From assembly GCF_900107925.1 (NCBI RefSeq), contig NZ_FNUJ01000001.1, positions 1,391,389 through 1,455,388 of the forward strand: 64,000 nucleotides of DNA, read 5' to 3'. How positions within the stretch are numbered: the first letter of the stretch is position 1; the number at the start of each line of letters is the position of its first letter. The stretch is from Amycolatopsis pretoriensis (GTDB lineage Bacteria; Actinomycetota; Actinomycetes; Mycobacteriales; Pseudonocardiaceae). The notes under the pieces are model-generated. The model was not told where the DNA came from. It saw nothing but the letters and a program-made list of their open reading frames with translations, and did no database searches. Of this stretch, positions 1 to 7,562 are shown in pieces. A program made the translations under genes and the position numbers.

Positions 1-760
1 CGTGGTGGTCGGGGACGGGCCGCCAGCGCGGGTCGCCGTCCAGGGGTTCGGACGCGAGCCACACGTTGCTTCCGGGGGTTCCGGGTGGCGGAGCCCCCGG
101 CCCGGGGCGAAGCCCCGGCACAACACTGCCGGCCGGGGTCTCCAGCACGGACAGCGCGTGCGTCCAAGTGGTGCCGATGAGGGTCGAACCGTCGGTGAGC
201 AGGAAGTTGAGCCGGGAACCGGGCGCGGCCGCTTCGACGGCGAGGGTCAGCTCCGCCACCGCCGCCAGCGGGTCTTCGCCCGTGGCGAGCCGGGCGCGCA
301 GCAACGCCCAGAGCACCACCGAGTCCGTCGGCGCCTCCAGCGTCAGCAGCTCGGTGACCGGCAGGGTCTTGGCCAGTTCGGCCAGCGCGTCCGGGTAGCC
401 GCGGACGACGCCGTTGTGGCTGAACAGCCAGCGCCCGGCGGTGAACGGCGCCGCGGCCGCTTCGGTCACCGGCAGGCCGGTGGTGCCGTTGCGCACCGCG
501 GCGACGAACGCACCCGAGGTCACCGCCGCGGCCAGCGGCGGCAGCGTCTCGTCCGTCCACAGTGGAGTGGACCGGCGGTGGCGCAGCGGGGGCGAGCCCG
601 GGCCGGGGTACCACCCCAGCCCGAACCCGTCCGCGTTGACCGAACCGCCGCCGCGCATGTCCGCCGGTGCGTAGGACTGCACCAGCAGGGCGTGCGGGGC
701 GCGGAAAACCGCCTCGGCGGGCGAAACCGGCTCGCCGAGGTAGGCGAGGTGGCGGCACAT
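1..760 (-). CDS. egtC: EgtC, gamma-glutamyl-hercynylcysteine S-oxide amidohydrolase (partial, 3' end off window)
   Basis: Class II glutamine amidotransferase of ergothioneine biosynthesis. It removes the glutamyl group from the EgtB product in the cytosol. The frame starts at ATG 760-758 and opens MCRHLAYLGEP; Cys2 is the expected N-terminal nucleophile after Met removal. It is still open at base 1, where it reads ASEPLDGDPRWRPVPDHH, the usual family C-terminus, so only a few residues are missing. The start lies 4 bases after the egtB stop, making it the third gene of egtABC; egtD and egtE would be expected beyond the left edge. Oddity: a GC-rich double hairpin at 72-118 is read in frame and adds about 16 residues (start PGLRPGPGAPPPG) just before ASEPL. 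Confidence 0.9.
   Translation of the reverse strand, partial: MCRHLAYLGEPVSPAEAVFRAPHALLVQSYAPADMRGGGSVNADGFGLGWYPGPGSPPLRHRRSTPLWTDETLPPLAAAVTSGAFVAAVRNGTTGLPVTEAAAAPFTAGRWLFSHNGVVRGYPDALAELAKTLPVTELLTLEAPTDSVVLWALLRARLATGEDPLAAVAELTLAVEAAAPGSRLNFLLTDGSTLIGTTWTHALSVLETPAGSVVPGLRPGPGAPPPGTPGSNVWLASEPLDGDPRWRPVPDHH
72..118. repeat. Double-hairpin GC-rich repeat inside egtC
   Basis: Two adjacent inverted repeats: CCGGGGG (72-78) with CCCCCGG (94-100), and CCGGGGC (102-108), loop GAA, GCCCCGG (112-118). This looks like the intergenic palindromic elements common in high-GC actinomycetes, but it sits inside the egtC frame and leaves it open. Confidence 0.7.
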
Positions 761-764
761 GCGC

Positions 765-2102
765 CTAGCCCACCTCGCCGGGTGCCGCGTCGCGGGCCGT
801 CCGGAAGCCCGCGAAGATCTGCCGCCGGATCGGGTAGTCCCAGTTGCGGAACGTGCCCCGGATCGCCGCCGAGTCGGTGCCGAACGAGCCGCCGCGCAGC
901 ACCTTGTACTCGGGTCCGAAGAAGACTTCCGAGTACTCCCGGTACGGGAACGGCGCGAAGCCCGGGTAGCCGTGGAAGTCGGTGCTCGTCCACTCCCAGA
1001 CGTCGCCGATCAGCTGGTGCACGCCGGTCGGCGACGCGCCCGCCGGATACGCCCCCGCCGGTGCGGGGCGCAGGTGCCGCTGGCCGAGGTTGGCGTGCTC
1101 GGCCGACGGTTCCCCGTCACCCCACGGGAACCGCCGCGACCGGCCGGTCGCCGGGTCGAACCGCGCGGCCTTCTCCCACTCCGCCTCGGTCGGCAACCGC
1201 CGCCCGGCCCAGGCCGCGTACGCCTCGGCTTCGAAGTAGGAGACGTGCACGACCGGCTCGTCGGCGGGCACGCGCTCGTAGACGCCGAACGCCGTCCGCC
1301 ACCAGCCGTCCTGCTCCCGCTTCCAGAACCGCGGCGCGGTGATGCCGTGTTCGGTGCGGTAGGCCCAGCCCGCCGGGCTCCACCAGCGCTCGTCGTCGTA
1401 GCCGCCGCTGTCGAGGAACCGCGCGTAGGCCCCGCCCGTCACCGGGACGGTGTCCATCCAGAACGCGCCGACGGCGAGCTCGTGCGCCGGGCGCTCGTTG
1501 TCCAGCGCCCACGGCTCGGCCGACGTGCCCATCGTGAACGCGCCACCCGGGACGAGCACCTCGGCGGGCAGGGTGCCCGAGCGGGCCGGCGGCGGCGCCG
1601 GCGCGTGCAGCACCGGGTCGCCCCGGCGCAGCTGGTGGGTGGCCAGCATGGTCTCGTCGTGCTGCTGCTCGTGCTGGGTGATCATGCCGAACGCGAAGGC
1701 CTGTTCGGTCAGCCGCCGACCCTCCATCGGCGCGTGTTCCAGCACGTCGAGCGCCTTTTCGCGGACCTGCTTGACGTACGCGCGCGCCTCGGCCGGGCCG
1801 AGCAGCGGCAGTTCCGGCCGGTCGGCGCGGGCGTGCTGGAACGCGTCGTAGATGTCGTCGATGTCCGGGCGCAGCGGCTCGCGGCCGCCGACGTCGCGGA
1901 CCAGCCAGAGCTCCTCCTGGACGCCGATGTGCGCGAGGTCCCAGACCAGCGGCGACATCAGCTTGGAGTGCTGGCGGACCAGGTCTTCGTCGTCCACGGC
2001 GTCGGTCAGCGCCACGCTGCGCGCCCGCGCCCGGGTCAGTGCTTCGGCCGCCCGGGCACGCAGGTCCTGCGCGCTCAGGTCACCCAGTGCTTCCGTGCTC
2101 AT
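765..2102 (-). CDS. egtB: EgtB, hercynylcysteine S-oxide synthase (gamma-glutamyl-type)
   Basis: Non-heme iron sulfoxide synthase that joins gamma-glutamylcysteine to hercynine with O2. It has 445 residues. The N-terminal DinB-like half holds the iron ligands: His58 in DLAHIG, and His144-x3-His148 in HEQQHDE. The C-terminal half is a formylglycine-generating-enzyme-like domain (PGGAFTMGT near residue 195; GDVWEW and LRGGSF near the end). The ATG at 2102-2100 overlaps the egtA TGA by 4 bases (ATGA), so translation is coupled; the next gene egtC follows after 4 bases. Domain order and length match the mycobacterial enzyme, so the call is firm. Confidence 0.96.
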   Translation of the reverse strand: MSTEALGDLSAQDLRARAAEALTRARARSVALTDAVDDEDLVRQHSKLMSPLVWDLAHIGVQEELWLVRDVGGREPLRPDIDDIYDAFQHARADRPELPLLGPAEARAYVKQVREKALDVLEHAPMEGRRLTEQAFAFGMITQHEQQHDETMLATHQLRRGDPVLHAPAPPPARSGTLPAEVLVPGGAFTMGTSAEPWALDNERPAHELAVGAFWMDTVPVTGGAYARFLDSGGYDDERWWSPAGWAYRTEHGITAPRFWKREQDGWWRTAFGVYERVPADEPVVHVSYFEAEAYAAWAGRRLPTEAEWEKAARFDPATGRSRRFPWGDGEPSAEHANLGQRHLRPAPAGAYPAGASPTGVHQLIGDVWEWTSTDFHGYPGFAPFPYREYSEVFFGPEYKVLRGGSFGTDSAAIRGTFRNWDYPIRRQIFAGFRTARDAAPGEVG

Positions 2103-3361
2103 GCTTCGCTCCTCGATCGGTACGCGCGCCCCTGCACGCTCTCGCTGATCTCGGTGATCGACTCCGCCGCCAGCCCGGTCACGCCCAGCTCGGCGCAGCC
2201 GAGGTCGGCCAGCGCCGCCGCGACGGCCGCCAGGTCCGCATCGGCCAGTCCCCGCCGCGCCGCGTCGGTCCACCGGTCCGCGACCGGGGCGCAGACCGCC
2301 CGCACCTTGTCCACAGTGGACGGCCGGGCGAGCAGCGCCGAGACCAGCGCGACCGGCGCCAGCCACTCGTCCGGCGGTTGCGCGTCGAGGTACCGGATCT
2401 CCAGGTAGCCCTGGGGCCGGACCGGGGTGAACATCGTGGTGAGGTGGTAGTCGAGGTCCGCCGCCGTCGGCTTCGGCAGCAGGGCGGCCGCGCCCTTGCC
2501 GTCGATCCAGTCGGCGAAGGTCAGCCCCTCCGGCGCGTCCCACGGCCGGTCGCCGCGGGGCAGCACCATCAGCGGGGTGTCCATCAGGCGCTCGGCCCAC
2601 CACCCGGCGGGGTCGTCGTCCGCGACGCCGGACGTGCGCGTGCGGACCGCCTCCGTGTCGTGCACCGCGAGCCAGCGGGCGGAGGCGTGTCCCGTGTCCT
2701 GTCCGGCGTGGACGCGGGAGTTGGCGAAGAGGGCGAGCAGCGGCGGGCCCATCGCGTGGGCCGCCGCCCAGCGGGCCGCGTAGTGCTCGGGCTCCCCCGC
2801 GTCGACGCAGACCTGCAGGCCCGCGGTGCTGCACATCATCGTGAGGCCACCGGGACCGATCGGCGCGAACCGCCGTTCCATCGCCGCGTAGCGCGGGGTG
2901 TGCAGGACCCGGCGTGGCGCGCGGTGGGCGTCGATGCCCGTTTCGCCCAGCACGAGATCGTGCCGGGCGAGGCGGTCACGCAGGTGGTGGAGGTCGGCCG
3001 TGACGACTGCGTCGAGATCGCGCAGGGAGGCCTGGGGAAGAGCCGAGATTTCGACCTGGCACCCGGGTTCGAGGCTCACTGGTGAACCGGCCGGGAGCGG
3101 CGAAGCGGGGCTGTCGGGGCGGAGCGTCCGCGGGGTGTGCGGACCCAGCGCCGTGGCTAGGACGTCGGGATCGAGGGGTCTGGCCGGGTCGTCGGCATGG
3201 TGCACGGTGAATTCCAGCTCCACGCCGGTCAGGCGGGGTGGTCCGTGCTTGAAACACACCGATGCTACGTACGCTTCACCGGCCGCGCGGTCCGCCAGGA
3301 CCCGCGCGGTGCGGTTCGACGCACTCCCCGACTTCTCGGGAAAACGGTGCACCGCTGTCAT
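2099..3361 (-). CDS. egtA: EgtA, glutamate-cysteine ligase of ergothioneine biosynthesis
   Basis: Makes gamma-glutamylcysteine, the sulfur donor for EgtB. The 420-residue protein is a GCS2-type ligase: GVELEFTVHH near residue 45 is the ATP/glutamate-binding GxExE region, and MMCSTAGLQVCVD and YLEIRYLD are typical family blocks. I chose the ATG at 3361 (MTAVHRFPEKSG); an open frame continues upstream to 3463 but has no family similarity and crosses the promoter. It is first of the egtABC operon. The upstream promoter candidate at 3402-3423 leaves a leader of about 35 bases. Confidence 0.94.
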   Translation of the reverse strand: MTAVHRFPEKSGSASNRTARVLADRAAGEAYVASVCFKHGPPRLTGVELEFTVHHADDPARPLDPDVLATALGPHTPRTLRPDSPASPLPAGSPVSLEPGCQVEISALPQASLRDLDAVVTADLHHLRDRLARHDLVLGETGIDAHRAPRRVLHTPRYAAMERRFAPIGPGGLTMMCSTAGLQVCVDAGEPEHYAARWAAAHAMGPPLLALFANSRVHAGQDTGHASARWLAVHDTEAVRTRTSGVADDDPAGWWAERLMDTPLMVLPRGDRPWDAPEGLTFADWIDGKGAAALLPKPTAADLDYHLTTMFTPVRPQGYLEIRYLDAQPPDEWLAPVALVSALLARPSTVDKVRAVCAPVADRWTDAARRGLADADLAAVAAALADLGCAELGVTGLAAESITEISESVQGRAYRSRSEA

Positions 3362-3401
3362 GTCCGTTCCTGTTCCGTGTGGTGGAACTTCTTGACTTCG
3401 G

Positions 3402-3423
3402 ACGCTACACGCGGGGTACGACA
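3402..3423 (-). promoter_or_regulatory. Candidate PafBC-type promoter of egtA
   Basis: On the minus strand, TGTCGTAC (3423-3416), 8 bases, then TAGCGT (3407-3402). The layout resembles the TGTCRGTG-N8-TANNNT promoters of the LexA-independent DNA-damage response, with mismatches in the GTG part. The predicted transcript starts about 35 bases before the egtA ATG. Inferred from pattern only. Confidence 0.4.
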
Positions 3424-3481
3424 AAATCAGGCCGCATCTTGCGGTGCAGGACGGGTTCACCACTCCGTAAGAAGTCCCGGA

Positions 3482-4408
3482 TCAGGGCAAAGCGGACTCC
3501 GTGCCCAGGCCGAGCGAGGCCGCCGAAGCCCGCACGGCCTCGATCACCAGGTGCAACGCGGGCCGCCGGAACGCGGTGCGCCGGTAGGCGATCGACACCG
3601 TCCGCAGCAGTGGCGTGGTGAGCGCGACGACGTCGATGCCGGGTGGCCGCAGCAGCCGCAGGCCCAGGTCCGAGACGAGCGTGACGCCGAGCCCGGCGCC
3701 CACCATCGCCATCGCCGTGGACTGCTCTTCGACCTCGTGGTTGATCTTCGGCGCGAAGCCGTGCCGCTGGCAGGCCGTGCGCATCGCCCGGCCGAAGTGG
3801 GACTTCGGGCTGGCCAGGATCCACGGGTGCTCGGCGAGTTCGTCGAGGGAGGCCGAACCGGACGGCACCGCGCCCCGCGGCACCGCCGCGTGCAGCCGCT
3901 CCACCGCCACGACGGCGCGTTCCAGCCCGGCGTCCCACGACGTCGGCGCGTCCGAGTAGTCGATGACGAACGACAGGTCGAGCGTGCCGTCGCGGACCGC
4001 GTCGGCGGTGTCCTCCGGCGCCAGCTCGCGCGTGCGCACCTCGATGCCGGGGTGCTCGCCGGCGAGCGCGGTCAGCGCCGTCGGCAGCAGCCCGGAGGCC
4101 ACCGACGCCCAGACGCCGGCGGTCAACCGGACCGTGCGCGCCTCCTGTGCTTCTTCGAGGGCGAGCGTCGCCCGTTCGACGGAGCCGAGGATCTCCTCGG
4201 CGTGCTCCGTCAGGAGGTTGCCCAGTTCGGTCAATTGGACGCGGCGGCCGAGCCGTTCGAACAGCTTCGCGCCGACGTCGCGCTCCAGCTGCGCGAGCTG
4301 CTGCGAGACCGCCGAAGCGGTGTAGTGCAGCGAAGCGGCCGCTGCCGTCACCGTGCCCCGGCGGTGCAGCTCGCGCAGCATCCGCAAGCGGTGCAGCGAA
4401 AGCTCCAT
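3482..4408 (-). CDS. LysR-family transcriptional regulator
   Basis: A 308-residue LysR protein. The winged helix-turn-helix is at residues 1-60 (LHRLRMLRELHRRGTVTAAA, then YTASAVSQQLAQLERDVG) and the periplasmic-binding-protein-like effector domain at about 90-295. It is divergent from the dehydrogenase at 4522; 113 bases separate the starts and contain a dyad at 4415-4438. This layout suggests control of the dehydrogenase gene and of itself, with an amino acid or oxo-acid as possible effector (inference). It lies on the same strand as egtA, 120 bases upstream, but egtA has its own promoter candidate. Confidence 0.9.
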   Translation of the reverse strand: MELSLHRLRMLRELHRRGTVTAAAASLHYTASAVSQQLAQLERDVGAKLFERLGRRVQLTELGNLLTEHAEEILGSVERATLALEEAQEARTVRLTAGVWASVASGLLPTALTALAGEHPGIEVRTRELAPEDTADAVRDGTLDLSFVIDYSDAPTSWDAGLERAVVAVERLHAAVPRGAVPSGSASLDELAEHPWILASPKSHFGRAMRTACQRHGFAPKINHEVEEQSTAMAMVGAGLGVTLVSDLGLRLLRPPGIDVVALTTPLLRTVSIAYRRTAFRRPALHLVIEAVRASAASLGLGTESALP

Positions 4409-4414
4409 ACACCA

Positions 4415-4438
4415 AACCTAAACGAGATCGTGCAGGTT
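4415..4438. promoter_or_regulatory. Dyad operator between LysR and dehydrogenase genes
   Basis: Nested inverted repeats about one centre: AACCT (4415-4419) with AGGTT (4434-4438), and ACGA (4422-4425) with TCGT (4428-4431). Only the two base pairs between the blocks fail to match. It lies a few bases upstream of the LysR ATG (4408), as expected for an autoregulated LysR operator. Confidence 0.65.
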
Positions 4439-4521
4439 CGTTAAATGGACGCGGGCGCCGGGCCGGGCGCACCCTCGTGGAGGCGGCCCCGACGAGCCGC
4501 CCCGGACTTCCCTGGAGGTGA

Positions 4522-5730
4522 GTGGCCCTGATGACCCCGCGCAACGCCGAGCCGCTGATGCGGCTCACGTGGACCGATCCCATTACCGGCGCGCACGGCT
4601 ACCTGGTCGTGCACAGCCTGGTCTCCGGCGTCGCCACCGGCGGCACCCGGATGCGGGCCGGCTGCACGATGAGCGAGGTCGAGGACCTCGCCCGGGGCAT
4701 GGCCAACAAGACCGCGACCTTCAACCTGCCGGTCGGCGGGGCGAAGGGCGGCATCGACTTCGACCCGAAGGACCCGCGGGCGTTCGGCGTGCTGAAGCGG
4801 TTCTGCGCGTTCCTGCGGCCGTGGCTGGACGCGCACTGGGTGACCGCCGAGGACCTCGGCGTGCCCCAGCACCTGATCGACGAGGTGTTCGCCGAGCTCG
4901 GGCTGGAGCAGTCGTACCACGCGGCGATCGGCCGTTCGGCGGATCCCGCGCGCACCCTGCGGCGCGTCCAGGCCGGTCTGAACGCGCCGGTGCCGGGCGG
5001 CCTGCTGCTCGGCGACGTCGTCGGCGGCTACGGCGTGGCGCAGTCCTGCCTCGGCGTCGCGGCGGCGTGGGACTGGGACGTCCGCGAAACGACCGTGGCG
5101 ATCCAGGGCATCGGCACCATGGGCGGCGGCGCGGCCTGGTACCTGCACGAAGCCGGGATGAAGGTGGTCGCGGTGGCCGACGCCGCGGGCACGCTCTACG
5201 ACCCCACGGGGCTCGACGTGCCGGCGTTGCTGGAGCTGCGCGACCGCTTCGGCGAGGTCGACCGCTCGCGGCTGCCCGAGGGCGTGCGTTCGCTGCCCCG
5301 GGAGACGGTCGTCGGCATCGACGCGGACATCTTCGTGCCGGCCGCGATCTCCTACGCGCTGCGGACGGACAACGAGAACCTCGTCAAGGCCTCGGTGGTC
5401 GTCGAAGCGGCCAACGCGGCGACGACGCCGGAAGCCGAGGCCGCGTTGTCGGCCCGTGGCGTCGCGGTGGTGCCGGACTTCGTCGCCAACGCGGGCGCGG
5501 CGGCGTGGGCTTGGTGGCTGCTGCTGGGCGAGGTCGGCGCGGACCCGGCCGACTCGTTCCTGCGGCTGCGCACCGAGATGCAGTCGAAGGTGGCGCTGCT
5601 GCTGGCCGAGTGGAACATGGACCGGCTGCCGCTGCGCATCACCGGGCTGAAGCTGGCCGAGGCGAACCGGGTCCGCCGGGCCGAGGCCGCGCTCGCGCCG
5701 GAGGGTGAGCCGGGGCTGCTCATCCCGTGA
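4522..5730 (+). CDS. Glu/Leu/Phe/Val-type amino acid dehydrogenase
   Basis: NAD(P)-dependent oxidative deamination of an amino acid to its 2-oxo acid, cytosolic. The protein has 402 residues from GTG 4522, or 399 from ATG 4531; a GGAGG at 4514-4518 sits 3 bases from the GTG and 12 from the ATG, so the ATG may be the real start. The dimerisation domain carries the catalytic-lysine block LPVGGAKGGIDF near residue 75. The Rossmann domain starts near residue 190 with VAIQGIGTMGGGAA. The length lies between leucine and glutamate dehydrogenases and the substrate cannot be fixed from sequence. The divergent LysR gene is the probable regulator. Confidence 0.9.
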   Translation: MALMTPRNAEPLMRLTWTDPITGAHGYLVVHSLVSGVATGGTRMRAGCTMSEVEDLARGMANKTATFNLPVGGAKGGIDFDPKDPRAFGVLKRFCAFLRPWLDAHWVTAEDLGVPQHLIDEVFAELGLEQSYHAAIGRSADPARTLRRVQAGLNAPVPGGLLLGDVVGGYGVAQSCLGVAAAWDWDVRETTVAIQGIGTMGGGAAWYLHEAGMKVVAVADAAGTLYDPTGLDVPALLELRDRFGEVDRSRLPEGVRSLPRETVVGIDADIFVPAAISYALRTDNENLVKASVVVEAANAATTPEAEAALSARGVAVVPDFVANAGAAAWAWWLLLGEVGADPADSFLRLRTEMQSKVALLLAEWNMDRLPLRITGLKLAEANRVRRAEAALAPEGEPGLLIP

Positions 5731-5740
5731 GCCGGGGGTT

Positions 5741-5773
5741 CCGCGCGGCGCCTCGGGTGGGGGCGCCGCGCGG
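5741..5773. terminator. Bidirectional hairpin terminator
   Basis: Perfect 12-base stem, CCGCGCGGCGCC (5741-5752) and GGCGCCGCGCGG (5762-5773), 9-base loop, followed by TTCCTTC. It lies between two convergent genes that stop at 5730 and 5779. Confidence 0.8.
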
Positions 5774-5778
5774 TTCCT

Positions 5779-6720
5779 TCACCGCGCGAACCGGTCGGTC
5801 GCGCCGACGAGCACGTCCTGCATCGGAGCGTCCTGCGTGGAGTGCCCGATGTCGTCGAGCATGACCAGCTCGCTGCCCGGCCAGCCGTGGTGCAGCAGCC
5901 ACGGCGTGCCGACGATGTTGCTCGTGTCGAGCACGCCTTGCGCCAGCACCGCGGGGATGCCGGCGAGCTTGCCGAGGTTGCGCAGGATCTCGCCGTCGGG
6001 CACGAAAGCGCGGTTGCTGAAGTAGTGCGTGACCAGCCGGGCGAAGCAGAGCCGGTAGGCCGGGTCCTCGAAGGACTTGTGCGCGGGCACGCCCGGGAGC
6101 ATGGCGTCTTCCCAGGCGCACCAGTCGTTCGCGGCCTGGTGGTGCACCTCGGGATCGGGGTCCATCAGCAGCCGGTGGTAGGCGGCGGACAGGTCGCCGT
6201 CCCGCTCGCTTTCCGGCACTCCCTGGCGGAACTTCTCGAAGGCCTCCGGGAAGTACGCCCCGAGCCCGCGGATGAGCATTTCGATCTCGATGAACCGGTC
6301 GGTCGCCAGGCCCATCAGGACCATCTCGCTGACCCGCTCGGGGTGGCGCAGCGCGTAGGTCAGGCTGAGCACCGATCCCCAGGATCCGCCGAACAGCAGC
6401 CACTTCTCGATGCCGAGCCGGGTGCGGAGGAGTTCGAAGTCCGCGACGAGGTGGTCGGTGGTGTTGGCGGACAGGTCGGCGACGGGCGCGCCGGCGTGCG
6501 GGGTGCTCCGGCCGCACCCGCGCTGGTCGACGAGCACGACCCGGTAGCGGGCCGGGTCGAAGTAGCGTCGCAGGTTCGTCGAGCAGCCGGTGCCGGGGCC
6601 GCCGTGCACGACCAGCGCCGGTTTCCCGTCGGGGTTGCCGCAGGTCTCCCAGTAGATCTCGTGCCCGTCGCCGACGTCGAGCAGGCCGTGCTCGTAGGGC
6701 TCGATCTCGGGGTACAGCAT
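5779..6720 (-). CDS. pip: Proline iminopeptidase
   Basis: Alpha/beta-hydrolase aminopeptidase (S33) that releases N-terminal proline from peptides. The 313-residue frame from ATG 6720 has a good GGAAGGA site 7 bases upstream; a longer frame to 6759 lacks one. Key blocks: HGGPGTG oxyanion region near residue 38, DQRGCGRSTPH near 63, nucleophile Ser in GGSWGS near residue 110, and the catalytic His near the end (DDIGHSTQ). It appears monocistronic, convergent with the dehydrogenase gene. Confidence 0.93.
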   Translation of the reverse strand: MLYPEIEPYEHGLLDVGDGHEIYWETCGNPDGKPALVVHGGPGTGCSTNLRRYFDPARYRVVLVDQRGCGRSTPHAGAPVADLSANTTDHLVADFELLRTRLGIEKWLLFGGSWGSVLSLTYALRHPERVSEMVLMGLATDRFIEIEMLIRGLGAYFPEAFEKFRQGVPESERDGDLSAAYHRLLMDPDPEVHHQAANDWCAWEDAMLPGVPAHKSFEDPAYRLCFARLVTHYFSNRAFVPDGEILRNLGKLAGIPAVLAQGVLDTSNIVGTPWLLHHGWPGSELVMLDDIGHSTQDAPMQDVLVGATDRFAR

Positions 6721-6798
6721 CAGCGCGTCCTTCCACCCGGAATACAACAGCGCTGTCACATTAGCCGGTGGGCCAAGCCGACGCTCGGTCTTTTCGCC

Positions 6799-7548
6799 TC
6801 AGACCAGGGCGCCGGCCAGCTCCGTGAGCGTCTCGGCCAGTTCGCGCGGGCCCGCCGGGCCGATGTGGATGACGGCGTCGTCGCCCACGCCCGAGGTGTA
6901 GCTGAGGTAGCGGCCCCAGTCCGTGTCCGCGTAGTGCAACGGCTGCTGCAGGCAGGTGTGGCGGCCGACGTCGTCGCGGCGGCCCACGTAGAGCTCACCG
7001 CTGCCCGACACCGGCCGCTGCACCAGGCTGACGACATCGGCGACCGCCGGGGCGAGCGGGTACGCCTCCTGGCCACGACGAGCGGCCTCGGTCAGGTCCG
7101 CCACCCGGACGGTGCGCGGGTGGCCGCCGCCGGCTCCCACCGGCGGCAGCTGCTCGACGAGCGACTCGGCGAGCCGGTTCCGGTCGATCTCCTGGACGCC
7201 GACGTGCGTCCCGTCGGAGACGGCCAGGACCGCCTGAAGCCCCTTCGCCGCGGCGAGCACGCCGTAGGTCTGGCCGTCGACCCCGACCCAGCCGTAGCAC
7301 TCCCGCGCCGGGCTGACCAGCAGCGGCAGCCAGTCGAGGAAGTCGACGGCGGCGCGGCCGCGCGAGTCGACCAGGCCGGCCTCGGCCAGCGCGGCTTCGA
7401 CCCGCTTGTCCGCCTCGGCGCGCTCCTCGTCCGAGAGCCACAACGGCTCCGGACGGAGGGTGATGTGCAGCTGACCGACCTGCTCGCGCTCCGCCAATGC
7501 GGCCAGCGCCTCGACCGGAACGTCCACCCGGCCTGTTGCCACGTCCAC
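6799..7548 (-). CDS. ESX secretion-associated EspG-like protein
   Basis: 249-residue protein resembling the EspG chaperones that hold PE/PPE-type ESX substrates in the cytosol. Typical features are the N-terminal VPVEALAALAEREQ, PLWLSDEER, and the C-terminal YGRYLS-type block (here WGRYLSYTSGVGDDAVIHIG). It starts at GTG 7548, 14 bases after the stop of the PPE-like gene, and is last of a four-gene minus-strand cassette (9967-6799). The neighbouring PPE-like protein is the likely client. No ESX ATPase or channel gene is in the window, so the secretion machinery must be elsewhere. Confidence 0.75.
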   Translation of the reverse strand: MDVATGRVDVPVEALAALAEREQVGQLHITLRPEPLWLSDEERAEADKRVEAALAEAGLVDSRGRAAVDFLDWLPLLVSPARECYGWVGVDGQTYGVLAAAKGLQAVLAVSDGTHVGVQEIDRNRLAESLVEQLPPVGAGGGHPRTVRVADLTEAARRGQEAYPLAPAVADVVSLVQRPVSGSGELYVGRRDDVGRHTCLQQPLHYADTDWGRYLSYTSGVGDDAVIHIGPAGPRELAETLTELAGALV

Positions 7549-7562
7549 CCGCCTGTTCGCTT

